From positions 2,914,001 through 2,978,000 of the forward strand of contig NZ_OZ244657.1 in assembly GCF_965218685.1 (NCBI RefSeq): a DNA stretch of 64,000 nt, in the 5' to 3' direction. Shown one piece after another: positions 43,553 to 52,709 of this stretch. The notes beneath the pieces are model-generated. The model saw nothing but the letters and a program-made list of their open reading frames with translations. It did no database searches and was not told the origin of the DNA. Both the position numbers and the translations under genes were made by a program. The DNA is from Thalassobius sp965218685. GTDB lineage: Bacteria; Pseudomonadota; Alphaproteobacteria; Rhodobacterales; Rhodobacteraceae. The first letter of the stretch is position 1. The number at the start of each line of letters is the position of its first letter.

Positions 43553-43864
43553 TTACTTCTTGCGCCCGAGCCAAGCGCATAGAAGGGCTTCTGTGCCACG
43601 GGGGCCCAGGTATGCCAGCATGGCCACCAGTCCTGTGCTGACAGGCTGTGTCAGTCCCAGATAGCTTGCGACCGCTTCACCAATAATGGCCATGCCGACC
43701 GCTACTGGGATTTCCCAAAGAAGTTCTTTGCCAACGAAACGGCGCCGACCAAGCCTGACCTCTCCTGAATGGTACATCAGGCGTCCGGTAAAAGCGCCGA
43801 TCAACGTCGTCAGCGCGCCTCCAAAGAAGCTGTTGATGGTTTCGATGAAGCTGCCGTCGCTCAT
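43553..43864 (-). CDS. Phage holin (LydA-like)
   Basis: This small protein of 103 residues has about three hydrophobic segments (GALTTLIGAFTGRLM; IPVAVGMAIIGEAVASYLGL; GLVAMLAYLG) and a basic C-terminal tail. It directly precedes the endolysin on the minus strand, which is the usual place for a holin. It would set lysis timing by opening the inner membrane. Confidence 0.75.
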   Translation of the reverse strand: MSDGSFIETINSFFGGALTTLIGAFTGRLMYHSGEVRLGRRRFVGKELLWEIPVAVGMAIIGEAVASYLGLTQPVSTGLVAMLAYLGPRGTEALLCAWLGRKK

Positions 43865-43891
43865 GGTGGTCTTCCGATTGAATTGGTCGTT

Positions 43892-44122
43892 TCAGTAAGT
43901 GCCGCCATCAAGGAACTCCTGCCATGTGCTGTCCTGCGCATCGCGGATCTTCAGAAGGGGCGGAGAAGCACTGGTGTCGAACCACAACATGCCCGGGCGT
44001 GTATCGGTCGGCTCGGTGGGCCCGGCATTCGCCGACTGTAGCGCGGCCAGCACCTCGTTGATCCTTGTGCGCACCGCCAGACCACTGTCATTTTCGATCA
44101 AAAAGCTTTGGGTCTGGGCCAT
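43892..44122 (-). CDS. Small phage tail-associated protein
   Basis: This 76-residue protein starts MAQTQSFLIENDSGLAVRTRIN; the ATG overlaps the stop of the host-specificity gene as TGATG. The sequence SANAGPTEPTDTRPGMLWFD resembles short fibre-linker segments that follow J-like proteins in alphaproteobacterial phages. It is probably a tip or fibre attachment piece. Confidence 0.65.
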   Translation of the reverse strand: MAQTQSFLIENDSGLAVRTRINEVLAALQSANAGPTEPTDTRPGMLWFDTSASPPLLKIRDAQDSTWQEFLDGGTY

Positions 44123-46695
44123 CAAGCCACCTCGTCCGCATGAAGCCGCAGGGCACTGACCACCGGTGTGAACGCAGGGTCGCCCGTCCTGAGCCAGGCC
44201 CGTGCCTCGATTGCCCGGGCTTCGATTTCATGATTGTCGACACGGCCCCAGGGGCCCCAGTTGGGCGCCCCAAGAGGATCGTCATCGGTTTCGCGAACTT
44301 CCACGACCACGTCGATTTCCGCCCCTTCCGTGCCGTCAAAATCCGCCCAAGCATCAATGGGCTCCGCCCGCGCATCGATCTGATCCAGAAGCGCCAGCGC
44401 CGCCACGCTGATCTGGCTACGCAGCCGAAGGCGACGGACCACGCCAAAATCCAGCCCCGCCCCGAAGCCGTAAAGGCCTTCCAATGTGTTGGTGCTGGGC
44501 ACGCCCTGTTCGTCCGTGCTCGTGACCAGCCGCAATGTGCTGCCAACCACCGCAAGATCCGTCATCCCGCCTGGAAAGCCCGGGTCAGCCTGCAAACTGT
44601 CGATGGGCGCAAAGCTCAGAGCCTGCGCCCCCTTGGTGCTCACTGTGGTCACAGGCCCGAGCCGCCCACCGCTGTCCTCGGCCCGGATCAGATAACTGCC
44701 GGGTTTGAGCGGGACCACGGCAATGGCTTCCGATCCCGCCACTCGGTCCATGGAATAGCTATTGGCCCAGGTGGGGATGCCTTCGGTGCTGTGGCGAATG
44801 ACGATATTGCCCGCCACACGCACATCCGGATCCGCCGCCCTGGTCCATTTCAGGATGGCCAGACCGCCCGCCGTCTGCAGGGTCACGTTTTGCAGCGCCT
44901 CGGGCGGAGCGGTGAGCCCGAGGATCTCTGCCTCACGCGTGCGCCAATCGGAAGACACACCTAATACCGAGATCGCCTTGACGCGGAACTTCCAGTGCCC
45001 CGGGCTCGCATCACGCAGTTCAAGCACAGTGCCACTGGTGCGGCCACAATCGAGCCAAGCTCCCCCGTCACGCTGCCCCTCCAGCTGATACTGGCCGACA
45101 AAGCTCGAGGCAGCCGCCGCCCAGGTCACACGGATCAGAACCTTTGCCCCTCCGCCGTCGCGGGTGATGTATAGCTCCTCAGAGATCTCCGGGCGCCCTG
45201 GTGCCGAAACGGCAAAAGCCGATGGCAGGTTCGTGCGGGGTGCGGCCGTGTAGATTTGCTCTTCGGACGCGTCCCAGTCGTAGATCAGTGGTGAGGTCTC
45301 GCGCAGAACAAGTTCCGGAACCAGAAGCGGCGCATCGCCCATCTGCACCAGGTCCAACCGCATCGACTGCACATCAAAAGGCTTTGTGGCAAAGCCCCAG
45401 CGGGCATAATCAAGCTGCACGGTCTCCCCAACCGCCACAGACCAGGCGCTCAGCTTGCCATCGAACTTCACGCTCATTTGGCGTCGCGCACGCTCAAGCT
45501 CGATCTTTGCCAACCTCTGGGCTGCCGCAGCCGATATCGTAAACGGCAGCGCAATATCGCGCCAAATCTGTTCGCCGCCATCTTCGGTAAGGTAGACCTC
45601 CGAGGCATAAGCCGGAAAGTCATCCGGCTGCCAGTCATTCTCAGGGCTGACGAACTGTCCCCGCACCGCATTGAAGTTCGAGGCCCGGCTGAGACGCGTG
45701 GTGAGTTGCAGACCGCCCTCGCGCAGATCGTCCGCATCAAGCGTGACTTCTGGAATACGATAGGCCCCTGCCTGCAGTCGCCATCGCCCGCCCTGCCATA
45801 TGCAGCGCCCAGCCATGGCGGTCAGCATCGCCTCGATGATGGTTTTCGGGCTTTCCGAGAGCGTCACAACGCCATTGCACGTGTATCGAAGTTCCGTTCC
45901 ACCAACCGCAAGCGGCACCGCCTCGTCGCAGATATTTGCGGCCTCAACCAGCGTGTCGACGTCGATACCGTCCTCAGCGCCGATGCCAGCCCCAATCCCG
46001 TAGGTCGCATGCGCCATGTAATCGGCAACGCAGAGAGCAGCGTTTTCTGTGTAGACCTGTTCTCCGGAACGCGGGTCCAGAATGTCGTCCTTCCCCTCCA
46101 TGTCGACAGTGATGTTTGGGATACCACCCGGGAAAGCATCAGCGTCATAGGTCAGGCGTAGATAGATCGCAGCGCAGCCTGCCAAGCGGTGATCCTCGGT
46201 CCAATGTTCGGACACGTCTTCGACAAGCCCCGCAAAGGCGCTCTGGCCTTCATGGCCAAGGCGTTTTTCCACGGTGACCTTTCCAGACCAGCGTCCCTGC
46301 GCCGAGCCACTGGCGTCGATAGCCTGTTCGCCCTCGAAGTAGATCGCCCCGATTGATTTGACACGATGGGCCGCCAGGACAATGACCAGATGCAAGTACT
46401 GATCCTTGTCACCATTCGCATGAAGAAAGACGATCACCCCGCCCTTGCGCGCGCGGCCATAAACCATCTCCCGAGGCATCACGGGTTCTCGTACCGTCAC
46501 GGTCCGCGCCTGCATCGCCACCGTGGGCTGTGGCATGAGCGCTTGCGCTGCCGCCGACAGCAGCATGGAGGCGCCGAAGTTCGCCGCGATCCCAATAAGA
46601 CCACCGGCTGCCAAGGCCGCGCCGATTCCGCCCGCGGCAAGGGCCGCGCCGCCCAATGCGGCAACCCCAAGAACGACTGGTGGCATGAAGCTCAA
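44122..46695 (-). CDS. Phage tail tip / host-specificity protein (gpJ-like)
   Basis: This 857-residue protein's hydrophobic, Gly/Ala-rich N-terminus (GVAALGGAALAAGGIGAALAAG) is typical of tail tip attachment proteins. Next come a region with DKDQYLHLVIVLA as in gpJ homologues, a hub-like middle and fibronectin-III-like repeats (about residues 500-700; RVTWAAAASSFVGQYQLEGQ). It lies after the DUF6950 peptidase gene and before fibres. It would bind the host surface and channel DNA ejection. Confidence 0.85.
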   Translation of the reverse strand: MSFMPPVVLGVAALGGAALAAGGIGAALAAGGLIGIAANFGASMLLSAAAQALMPQPTVAMQARTVTVREPVMPREMVYGRARKGGVIVFLHANGDKDQYLHLVIVLAAHRVKSIGAIYFEGEQAIDASGSAQGRWSGKVTVEKRLGHEGQSAFAGLVEDVSEHWTEDHRLAGCAAIYLRLTYDADAFPGGIPNITVDMEGKDDILDPRSGEQVYTENAALCVADYMAHATYGIGAGIGAEDGIDVDTLVEAANICDEAVPLAVGGTELRYTCNGVVTLSESPKTIIEAMLTAMAGRCIWQGGRWRLQAGAYRIPEVTLDADDLREGGLQLTTRLSRASNFNAVRGQFVSPENDWQPDDFPAYASEVYLTEDGGEQIWRDIALPFTISAAAAQRLAKIELERARRQMSVKFDGKLSAWSVAVGETVQLDYARWGFATKPFDVQSMRLDLVQMGDAPLLVPELVLRETSPLIYDWDASEEQIYTAAPRTNLPSAFAVSAPGRPEISEELYITRDGGGAKVLIRVTWAAAASSFVGQYQLEGQRDGGAWLDCGRTSGTVLELRDASPGHWKFRVKAISVLGVSSDWRTREAEILGLTAPPEALQNVTLQTAGGLAILKWTRAADPDVRVAGNIVIRHSTEGIPTWANSYSMDRVAGSEAIAVVPLKPGSYLIRAEDSGGRLGPVTTVSTKGAQALSFAPIDSLQADPGFPGGMTDLAVVGSTLRLVTSTDEQGVPSTNTLEGLYGFGAGLDFGVVRRLRLRSQISVAALALLDQIDARAEPIDAWADFDGTEGAEIDVVVEVRETDDDPLGAPNWGPWGRVDNHEIEARAIEARAWLRTGDPAFTPVVSALRLHADEVA

Positions 46696-47108
46696 ACCCT
46701 CCAGGCGAGCGAGCAGTCGGAGACTGACAAAAAAATGAGGCCGTCCGAGGTAACGAACGCCACTTTGGCACCCACACAGACACCGTACGCCGGCTCTGAC
46801 CCACCCAAGCCCAAATCGCCGCGCTTAGCTTGCAGAACTGAGGGCAAAGGCGTCCCGAGCAAATCCCGCCCCGCTGCCTCAAGACTGTCCCAGCCAAGGC
46901 GTTTCATGACGCGATGCGCGCCCAGTGCGGTGCGATAGCGGCCCCGCCACGACGCAGCGATGTCTTCCCCACCGGTCAGGTCTCGCCGGATATCAAAAGC
47001 CCAGGTTGCGCAATCGTGAGTGCCCCAGGAAAAAGGCTTCCGGCGGACACTCTCAACGGCCTGCACCAAGCGGCGTTCCCAATCGGGTACTCTCGCATCC
47101 CGCTGCAT
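46692..47108 (-). CDS. DUF6950 / NlpC-like tail protein
   Basis: This 138-residue protein has the motif FSWGTHDCATWAFDIRRDLTG near residue 28, which resembles the Cys-containing start of papain-like NlpC/P60 folds, with LGLGGSEPAYGV later. Proteins like this occupy the lambda gpK position before J-like genes, where they act on cell wall during infection. The stop overlaps the J-like ATG. The catalytic set is not fully verified. Confidence 0.7.
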   Translation of the reverse strand: MQRDARVPDWERRLVQAVESVRRKPFSWGTHDCATWAFDIRRDLTGGEDIAASWRGRYRTALGAHRVMKRLGWDSLEAAGRDLLGTPLPSVLQAKRGDLGLGGSEPAYGVCVGAKVAFVTSDGLIFLSVSDCSLAWRV

Positions 47109-47145
47109 CTTGCTCTCCTGTGAAGTTCAGATCATTCTCTGCGGC

Positions 47146-47403
47146 ATGCGCGCCTTTGATTTTCCCCACGAGACAGTTGAGATAGCCTGCCCGGAATGCG
47201 GCCGGTTCGGGCGCTACTCCAAGACGCGCTTCTGCGAGATCGTAGGCCCTAATACGCCGCTACCAACAGCACTTGGGATCATCGCTGCAGATTGCCCGGA
47301 AGAACGGCCCAGCATCACCAACATGCAGGGACGCTGCCGGGCCGGTTATCCGCAATTGGTGCGGATCAATGCCACCAATGCCTCCATCTCTTCAAAGCCC
47401 TAA
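47146..47403 (+). CDS. Small cysteine-rich protein on the opposite strand of the tail operon
   Basis: This 85-residue protein, MRAFDFPHETVEIACPECGRF onward, has CPEC near residue 15 and further Cys residues (RFCEIV; AADCPE; GRCRAGYP), fitting a zinc-binding fold. It fills the gap between two minus-strand tail genes without overlapping either, which supports a real gene. The ribosome-binding site is weak. Function is unknown. Confidence 0.5.
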   Translation: MRAFDFPHETVEIACPECGRFGRYSKTRFCEIVGPNTPLPTALGIIAADCPEERPSITNMQGRCRAGYPQLVRINATNASISSKP

Positions 47404-47405
47404 CG

Positions 47406-47966
47406 TCATCCACGCCCCCAGGTGACTTCCTTGTCCTGAATGGTCGTGACATGCTCAAAGCCAAGGTCGCCGGGGTGAAGGGCTTGCTGGCTTTCATGGG
47501 TGTAGCGCCAACTGCGCGGTCTATTGAGATCGATGAGCCGACTTTCATAGCTGATGGTCACAGTGCAGCTTTGTGCATTGTCCGTGATCTCTGGCACATC
47601 GAGCCGTCCCTGGAAGGCCTGCACCGGATCGGCAATGACGTTCTGGGTATCGTCGAGCAATCCCAACCAGACCCGCCCCGGTTTGCCCTGTCGCGCTTCT
47701 TCGATGGCAATCCCAACCATCTCCAGCGGCACGCCCGAGAGCGAGATCATGGTTCCGCTCGCGACCACATCGCTGGTTTCCTCAACAGCGCCAATGCTGA
47801 TGAGGCTGCCCATGCCGGTCCAGATCTTGCCATCCCAGGCAAGCTCTCCGAGTCCGGACCAGACCCGCACCCAACCCGACGCAAACTCCCCTTCAAAGAG
47901 CAAAATGGGGCGTAACGACTGTGCCGACAGCGCCGTCGCAAAACCTGCTGTAACATCACGGCTCAT
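47406..47966 (-). CDS. Phage minor tail protein
   Basis: This 186-residue protein (MSRDVTAGFATALSAQSLRP start) is strand-rich with WSGLGELAWDGKIWTGMGSL and a Tyr-rich C-terminus (VTISYESRLIDLNRPRSWRY). Position between tape measure and peptidase equals lambda L/M. The stop-start junction with the previous gene overlaps. No catalytic motif is seen. Confidence 0.7.
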   Translation of the reverse strand: MSRDVTAGFATALSAQSLRPILLFEGEFASGWVRVWSGLGELAWDGKIWTGMGSLISIGAVEETSDVVASGTMISLSGVPLEMVGIAIEEARQGKPGRVWLGLLDDTQNVIADPVQAFQGRLDVPEITDNAQSCTVTISYESRLIDLNRPRSWRYTHESQQALHPGDLGFEHVTTIQDKEVTWGRG

Positions 47967-48562
47967 CAGAGCGCTTCCCGGGCAGTCACGCTGAAGCGGT
48001 GATTGTCGGCCCTGTTGATCCGTGTGGGCACCGAACCGGTGAGGCGCAACAGAACCGCAGGTGCGGCGATTTCCAGGGGGGTACCACTCAGGGGCGAAGA
48101 GCGCAGTCGCGGTGTTATCTGCAGTGTCGCCGCGCCCTCCGCATCCGCAACGGCATCTGCTGTGACCTGGTACAGCCGCGTATCGGTATCGCCGCCAAGC
48201 GAAACGAAGTCGCCCGTCTCAAGCGCTAGCGATGAGGCTGCCCATCCGCTTGTGACAAGCGTATTCCCGGTTTGACCGCCGCCGCTGACGATGGGGTCAG
48301 CCAGGAGGTTTGAACGACCGGCCGAGGGATCGCAGAACAGGAACAGGCCGCGCATTCCGCCGAGTCCCGAGAAAAAGGCAGACAGCCGCCGCGCATCCCT
48401 GCCCTTGGACAGTGCCATCTCGAAGGTAAACTCCCACCATTCTCCTCCCCAGTCCTGCACTTGCTGGCTGCCAGTAAATCCCGAAGTGGCGGCCGTCACA
48501 CTCGTGGCCAAGCGTCTCTCGAGGCTCTCAACCAGATGCAGGGGCAGTGATGGAACGGTCAT
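47966..48562 (-). CDS. Phage minor tail protein following the tape measure
   Basis: This 198-residue protein (MTVPSLPLHLVESLERRLAT start) is mostly beta with GGEWWEFTFEMALSKGRDAR and a C-terminal LRLTGSVPTRINRADNHRFS. Its ATG overlaps the tape measure stop. In position it equals lambda gpM; it probably builds the tail tip collar. Confidence 0.7.
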   Translation of the reverse strand: MTVPSLPLHLVESLERRLATSVTAATSGFTGSQQVQDWGGEWWEFTFEMALSKGRDARRLSAFFSGLGGMRGLFLFCDPSAGRSNLLADPIVSGGGQTGNTLVTSGWAASSLALETGDFVSLGGDTDTRLYQVTADAVADAEGAATLQITPRLRSSPLSGTPLEIAAPAVLLRLTGSVPTRINRADNHRFSVTAREAL

Positions 48563-51000
48563 ATGGCATAGCCTCTGGCGCGGCGCTCGGCGACGCTTTG
48601 AATGGCAACACGCTTGATCTCCGGCAGAGCGGCACGCAGCCGGGCGTCGATCTGTTCCGCCACGCCCATTTGCGCCCCGCGCGCATCAATGTTGACGGTG
48701 ACCCCGCCCGAACCCTGTCTGGCACCGGCATATTGGGCAGCTTCGCGCCGGTTCAGCACCCGCTCGCCGCGCTGCAGGATCGTTGGCACCTCATCGGGTT
48801 TGAGTCCGACCCAACCGCCGGCATGCAGTCTTCGCGCACCAGCGAAGGTGAGTGCCGGAACGGCACGCTGCGTGCCCGAAAATCCAACGATGCCACCCGT
48901 GTGCGAGACGGCTGCCGTCACAGATCCGCCACCGAAAATGCCGGAGAGCGCGTTGGCGAGGGGCCCCAGCACCACGCGTTTGAAAGCGAGAACCGCAAGA
49001 TCGGCAAGGATTGAGCGCACGAGGCTTTTGAAATCGAGCTTGCCGGTCTCGACGAAGCTGCGAAAGGCGCTCTCCGCCCCTCGAAAGGCCCCCATGAGGC
49101 TCTCGCCAAGACCCTTGCCCAAATCAAGCGCCGACTTCGCGTAGTCTGAGAGCGATTTCGACACAGCACCAAAGCCCTTGACGATAGCATCCTTCGCCTG
49201 TCCAGCCGCTCCACCCGCCCTGCTCACCGCATCAGCGAGGCGGTCAGCAGACGTGGTGGCCTCATCCAGCGCCGCAGCTCCGTCATCTCCTGTATCCGCT
49301 ACTGCATCACGCAGCGCGGCCCAAGACGTCAGCGGTGCCGTCGCCCCATTTGCAAGATCCGTCGCCGCTTGCCGATATGTATTGGCGGTCGCCAGCGCCT
49401 CAGCTGCGATGCCGTCCAGCCCAAGGTCGGGGGCGGCGAGCGGATTGTCCTCAAAGGCACGCCGGAACGCCTCCGCTGCAGCTGTCCCTGCATCAGCCGA
49501 CGCTCCCCAATAGGGGTTATCAATGTCGCCGAGGCTGATCTCGCCGATTTCGCCGAAGGTGGTCTCGATGCCGACCGCGGCCAGAGCGTCACGAATGCGG
49601 CCGGTGAAGGCGTCGATCCGGCGGATCGCGCCGTTCAGCATGGCCTCGATCCCGTCGAGCATGCGGTTGGCCGCAGAGAAGACGAGATCGCCGATCACTG
49701 CCGGCAAGCGCGACCATATCTCGCGCACAGCGAGAAGCGCACCCTCAAACGTGTTGGCGGTATTATTGCCGAACCGCACGACACTCTCGATGGCCGAGGC
49801 CATGCCGGAAGCGGCGTCCGCCTTCAGATCATAGAACATCGCCGTGGCTCCTGCCCCAGCAGCCGACGCGCCCATCTTGATCCGATCCCAGACCTCGATT
49901 GCGACATCCTTCAAGAGCCGCATGGCTTCACCGAAGCCGCCCGCGCCTGAGGCCAGACGGGTAAACCAGTAAACCAGTTCCCCGGCGCCCACGATCAGAG
50001 CGCCGATGCCCGTGCGAATGAGGGCGCCTTTCAGAACGACGAGCGTCGTGGCCAAACCACGCACGGACAGCGCAGCGGCTGCCATGGCTGCGACCCAGCG
50101 TCCTGCCAAAAACGTGGCAAAGGTGCCTGCGTAGATCGCCAGCCGGTCAAGGTTGGCCAGAACGGCATCAAACGCACGGCTGATCGGGCTAGTAGATGAG
50201 GCCAACGCGACAAAGGAGTTGGCCATGGCCTCGAGCGATGGCGCCAGTGCCACGGCCACCCGGTTGCGCACGCCCTCAAAGACCTGACTGATACTGACGA
50301 GTGCCAGTTCAGATCGACGCATCGCCACAATCGCATCGGCATCGAGCACAGCACCAAGGCGCTGCGCCTGATTTCCGAGGCGGGTCATTTCCACCCCGCC
50401 GTTCTGCAAGAGCGGAATAAGCCGGGTCGCATCCGACGCCATGGCCTCGAGGTAGAAGGTCATTTCCTGTTGGCTGACGCCTGCGCGCTCGAGACTCGAG
50501 ACGTACAACTGCAGAGCTTCGGGACCGGACAGTCGCGCAAACTGATCAGCGGTGACGCCCACGCGGGGTGCGATGTTCTCGAAGAAATCCGCCATCGGCC
50601 CGCCGCCGGTTTGCAGGAAATCTCCGACGCGGTCGTTCACGTCCTTCAGGATGTCGGCGAGCTTTTCTTGCTCGATCCCAACCGTGGCGGAGGCCGCCGA
50701 CCAGCGCTGGAAGACCTCCGGGTTCGCATTAGCCACTTGGGAAAGCTGGTTGATTTCGTTGGCCGCTGCCACGGTTGAGCGGGTCATCGCGACAACCGCA
50801 CCGGCTAAGGCAGTGGCGGCAGCGGTCGCGGCGATCCGCGCCCGGCGAGCGAAGGCGGCCATGCGGGTGTTCGCGAGTTCCATTTCGCGGCTGAGACGAC
50901 CAAAGCCGCGCGATCCGGCCTCGCCGACACCTTCCAGCTCGGCACGCACTTGGCGGCCGCCGGTCGCGGAGAGCCGGACGGAAACGCGCTTTTCTGCCAT
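48559..51000 (-). CDS. Phage tail tape measure protein
   Basis: This 813-residue protein's N-terminus (MAEKRVSVRLSATGGRQVRAELEGVGEAG) is the conserved opening of tape measure proteins of this phage type. A long, Ala-rich helical body follows, with hydrophobic segments in the middle, then a lambda gpH-like C-terminal region (FVETGKLDFKSLVRSILADL). It sets tail length and lies just after the G/GT chaperone genes, as expected. Confidence 0.85.
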   Translation of the reverse strand: MAEKRVSVRLSATGGRQVRAELEGVGEAGSRGFGRLSREMELANTRMAAFARRARIAATAAATALAGAVVAMTRSTVAAANEINQLSQVANANPEVFQRWSAASATVGIEQEKLADILKDVNDRVGDFLQTGGGPMADFFENIAPRVGVTADQFARLSGPEALQLYVSSLERAGVSQQEMTFYLEAMASDATRLIPLLQNGGVEMTRLGNQAQRLGAVLDADAIVAMRRSELALVSISQVFEGVRNRVAVALAPSLEAMANSFVALASSTSPISRAFDAVLANLDRLAIYAGTFATFLAGRWVAAMAAAALSVRGLATTLVVLKGALIRTGIGALIVGAGELVYWFTRLASGAGGFGEAMRLLKDVAIEVWDRIKMGASAAGAGATAMFYDLKADAASGMASAIESVVRFGNNTANTFEGALLAVREIWSRLPAVIGDLVFSAANRMLDGIEAMLNGAIRRIDAFTGRIRDALAAVGIETTFGEIGEISLGDIDNPYWGASADAGTAAAEAFRRAFEDNPLAAPDLGLDGIAAEALATANTYRQAATDLANGATAPLTSWAALRDAVADTGDDGAAALDEATTSADRLADAVSRAGGAAGQAKDAIVKGFGAVSKSLSDYAKSALDLGKGLGESLMGAFRGAESAFRSFVETGKLDFKSLVRSILADLAVLAFKRVVLGPLANALSGIFGGGSVTAAVSHTGGIVGFSGTQRAVPALTFAGARRLHAGGWVGLKPDEVPTILQRGERVLNRREAAQYAGARQGSGGVTVNIDARGAQMGVAEQIDARLRAALPEIKRVAIQSVAERRARGYAI

Positions 51001-51023
51001 GGAAAGGTGTCCTCAGAGCATAA

Positions 51024-51050
51024 GACCTCGTTCCCAATGGAAACGAGGTC
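51024..51050 (-). other. 9-bp hairpin between tail chaperone and tape measure genes
   Basis: GACCTCGTT (51024-51032) and AACGAGGTC (51042-51050) form a perfect stem with a 9-base loop, covering the end of the GT frame. It lacks a T-run, so it may be an mRNA-processing or partial termination signal reducing read-through into the tape measure. Confidence 0.5.
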
Positions 51051-51393
51051 AGGTCAGGCCTGATCCGGCCTGCAAGGTTTCGTTGATCTTGCGCACCATC
51101 ACCGCCTCAATGGGCGGCAACAGTTCAGCGAGGATGAGGGGCGAAAGCCCAAGGGCTGCCCCAAGCTGTAGCGCTGCCCCCATATCCCAACCGAGGACTG
51201 CACCGCCGCTCATGCCTCCCGCCACCCGAACCTGGCCGCCAAGCCGCTGCACCAGATCCCAGACCTGCCAGCCCTCGAGGGTCAACGGTTTATGCAAACT
51301 GCGCGGGCAATTCGCACAAGCAAAGGAACAGGCCGCGCAGTAGTCACCGCCCCCGCCGAATTCCCACTCGGCGAGAGCGGTCAGACGTTTTTT
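51049..51393 (-). CDS. T-extension of the tail assembly chaperone (made by -1 frameshift)
   Basis: This frame is open from the slippery site to 51049 and encodes RLTALAEWEFGGGGDYCAAC and a further Cys pair (CANC), then a helical end (LEGWQVWDLVQRLGG). It has no ribosome-binding site; a lone TTG exists at 51297 but the frame continues upstream of it. Joined to gene G by a -1 shift it would give a ~231-residue fusion, comparable to lambda gpGT. It would bind the tail tube and tape measure during assembly. Confidence 0.75.
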   Translation of the reverse strand, partial: KKRLTALAEWEFGGGGDYCAACSFACANCPRSLHKPLTLEGWQVWDLVQRLGGQVRVAGGMSGGAVLGWDMGAALQLGAALGLSPLILAELLPPIEAVMVRKINETLQAGSGLT

Positions 51394-51743
51394 TCCGCAT
51401 CCAGAATAAGCGCGCCTGCGATGTATTTCGTCTGAAAGGCCTCGAATATCGGCCAGAGTTCCAGCAGCGCGTCGATGCCGTCATGCGAGATCGCCAATGG
51501 CTCACCGTCCTCGTCGCCGACGCCCTCCCAGTCTCTCACGACGATACGGGCCACAGCCTTGGCGACGATGCGCGCGAGGTCGTCGTTGGACGTGCCGGCT
51601 TCGGCATCAGCTGCTGCAGCGACAATCGCCGGATCGCTGCGCGCGGCCAGCATGATGGCGGTTGTTAGGGGCTCTACAAGTAGGCGCACATCATGGCCAA
51701 GGTCGAGCCAGCGTGGTTCGTTCGACAGGTTCAGGCGCAGCAT
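51381..51743 (-). CDS. Tail assembly chaperone (gpG-like)
   Basis: This 120-residue acidic protein starts MLRLNLSNEPRWLDLGHDVR and ends with DAEKNV. It lies between tail tube and tape measure genes, the lambda G position. Its last codons GAA AAA AAC GTC TGA contain the slippery heptamer. The ATG overlaps the tail tube stop. Confidence 0.75.
   Translation of the reverse strand: MLRLNLSNEPRWLDLGHDVRLLVEPLTTAIMLAARSDPAIVAAAADAEAGTSNDDLARIVAKAVARIVVRDWEGVGDEDGEPLAISHDGIDALLELWPIFEAFQTKYIAGALILDAEKNV
51387..51393 (-). promoter_or_regulatory. Programmed -1 ribosomal frameshift site (A AAA AAC)
   Basis: On the minus strand the zero-frame codons GAA AAA AAC give an X XXY YYZ heptamer two codons before the stop. 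A -1 slip continues as CGT CTG ACC into the open T frame. Location in a tail chaperone gene between tube and tape measure is exactly where tailed phages use this device. Confidence 0.85.
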
Positions 51744-52684
51744 CAGTAATCCTCGCGGTCATTGGTAAGCGTGACGGTGCACATCCGGCCCACCGCCAGA
51801 TCACTCGCCGCCTGCCAGTCGAAGGTGGCCTGCACGCCTTGCGGGCCAGAGATTTCGATACGGGGACGAGGCAAATAGACGGCATGGGCGGTCAAGGTCA
51901 GGGTCTCGCCCGTGGGCAGGGTATAGGAGAACTCCAACTCGCAAGCCTCGCCGTTGATCGCTTGGGTGACCAGCGTCTGGTCCGCAAAGCGCACAACGAC
52001 ATTACCGTTGAGCGCCGCAATCGACGGGTCCGCGCCGTCAATCTTGCCATCGGCGCGGATGGTCTCAATCCGGTCGAGATTGTTGGTATAGGTAAGGTCG
52101 GCGGAGACAACGTTACCGATATTGGCCCCGTTTCGCGTGATCGAACCGTTGAAATGACCAAAGCGTTTCAGCGCGATACTGGCAGGCGTTCCAGTGGACG
52201 TACTCGAGGCGATTTCCTCGCCTTGTGCAACAACGCTCGCGGTGGCCGTCAGCAACCCGGACCGCGCCATTTGCCAATTTAGGCTGTCCACCATACAGCC
52301 GGAATACATCGCATAGCGCGGGACCTCGGGAATGCCGGTCTCAACCGAGAAGCTCGACAGCGCCCAGTTTCCAGAGCGGAATTCATGGGTATAGGGTGCT
52401 TCAGTTCCAGTCGTCGTGGGAGTGCCGAACGCTGCCTTCAGCCAGAAGCCAAAGGCCTCGGCATCGATCGGGATCACCACGTCACCATCTGCCGTCACCG
52501 CGTCCTTGATCGGTGCCTGCGGATCGCGGCCGTAGCCCAACAACTCCGAGGTCTGCAGTGGTTGTTCCGCCCCCAAAGAGGTGCTCGCAAAAGGTATCCT
52601 GGTAAAGCCACCCACGGGGGCGGCTCCATAGGTCGTCTCGAACGCAAGCGCCATCAGCGCCCGCGCCCCCTGGGCTCGTGCCAT
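51743..52684 (-). CDS. Major tail tube protein
   Basis: This 313-residue protein is beta-rich throughout. MALAFETTYGAAPVGGFTRIPF near the start and ELLGYGRDPQAPIKDAVTADGD match tail tube proteins of siphoviruses. A C-terminal Ig-like or extra beta domain (TLTLTAHAVYLPRPRIEISG) is possible. It is followed by the chaperone pair. Confidence 0.8.
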   Translation of the reverse strand: MARAQGARALMALAFETTYGAAPVGGFTRIPFASTSLGAEQPLQTSELLGYGRDPQAPIKDAVTADGDVVIPIDAEAFGFWLKAAFGTPTTTGTEAPYTHEFRSGNWALSSFSVETGIPEVPRYAMYSGCMVDSLNWQMARSGLLTATASVVAQGEEIASSTSTGTPASIALKRFGHFNGSITRNGANIGNVVSADLTYTNNLDRIETIRADGKIDGADPSIAALNGNVVVRFADQTLVTQAINGEACELEFSYTLPTGETLTLTAHAVYLPRPRIEISGPQGVQATFDWQAASDLAVGRMCTVTLTNDREDY

Positions 52685-52709
52685 GTTTCAACTCCTCAGA
52701 TGATTGGGG

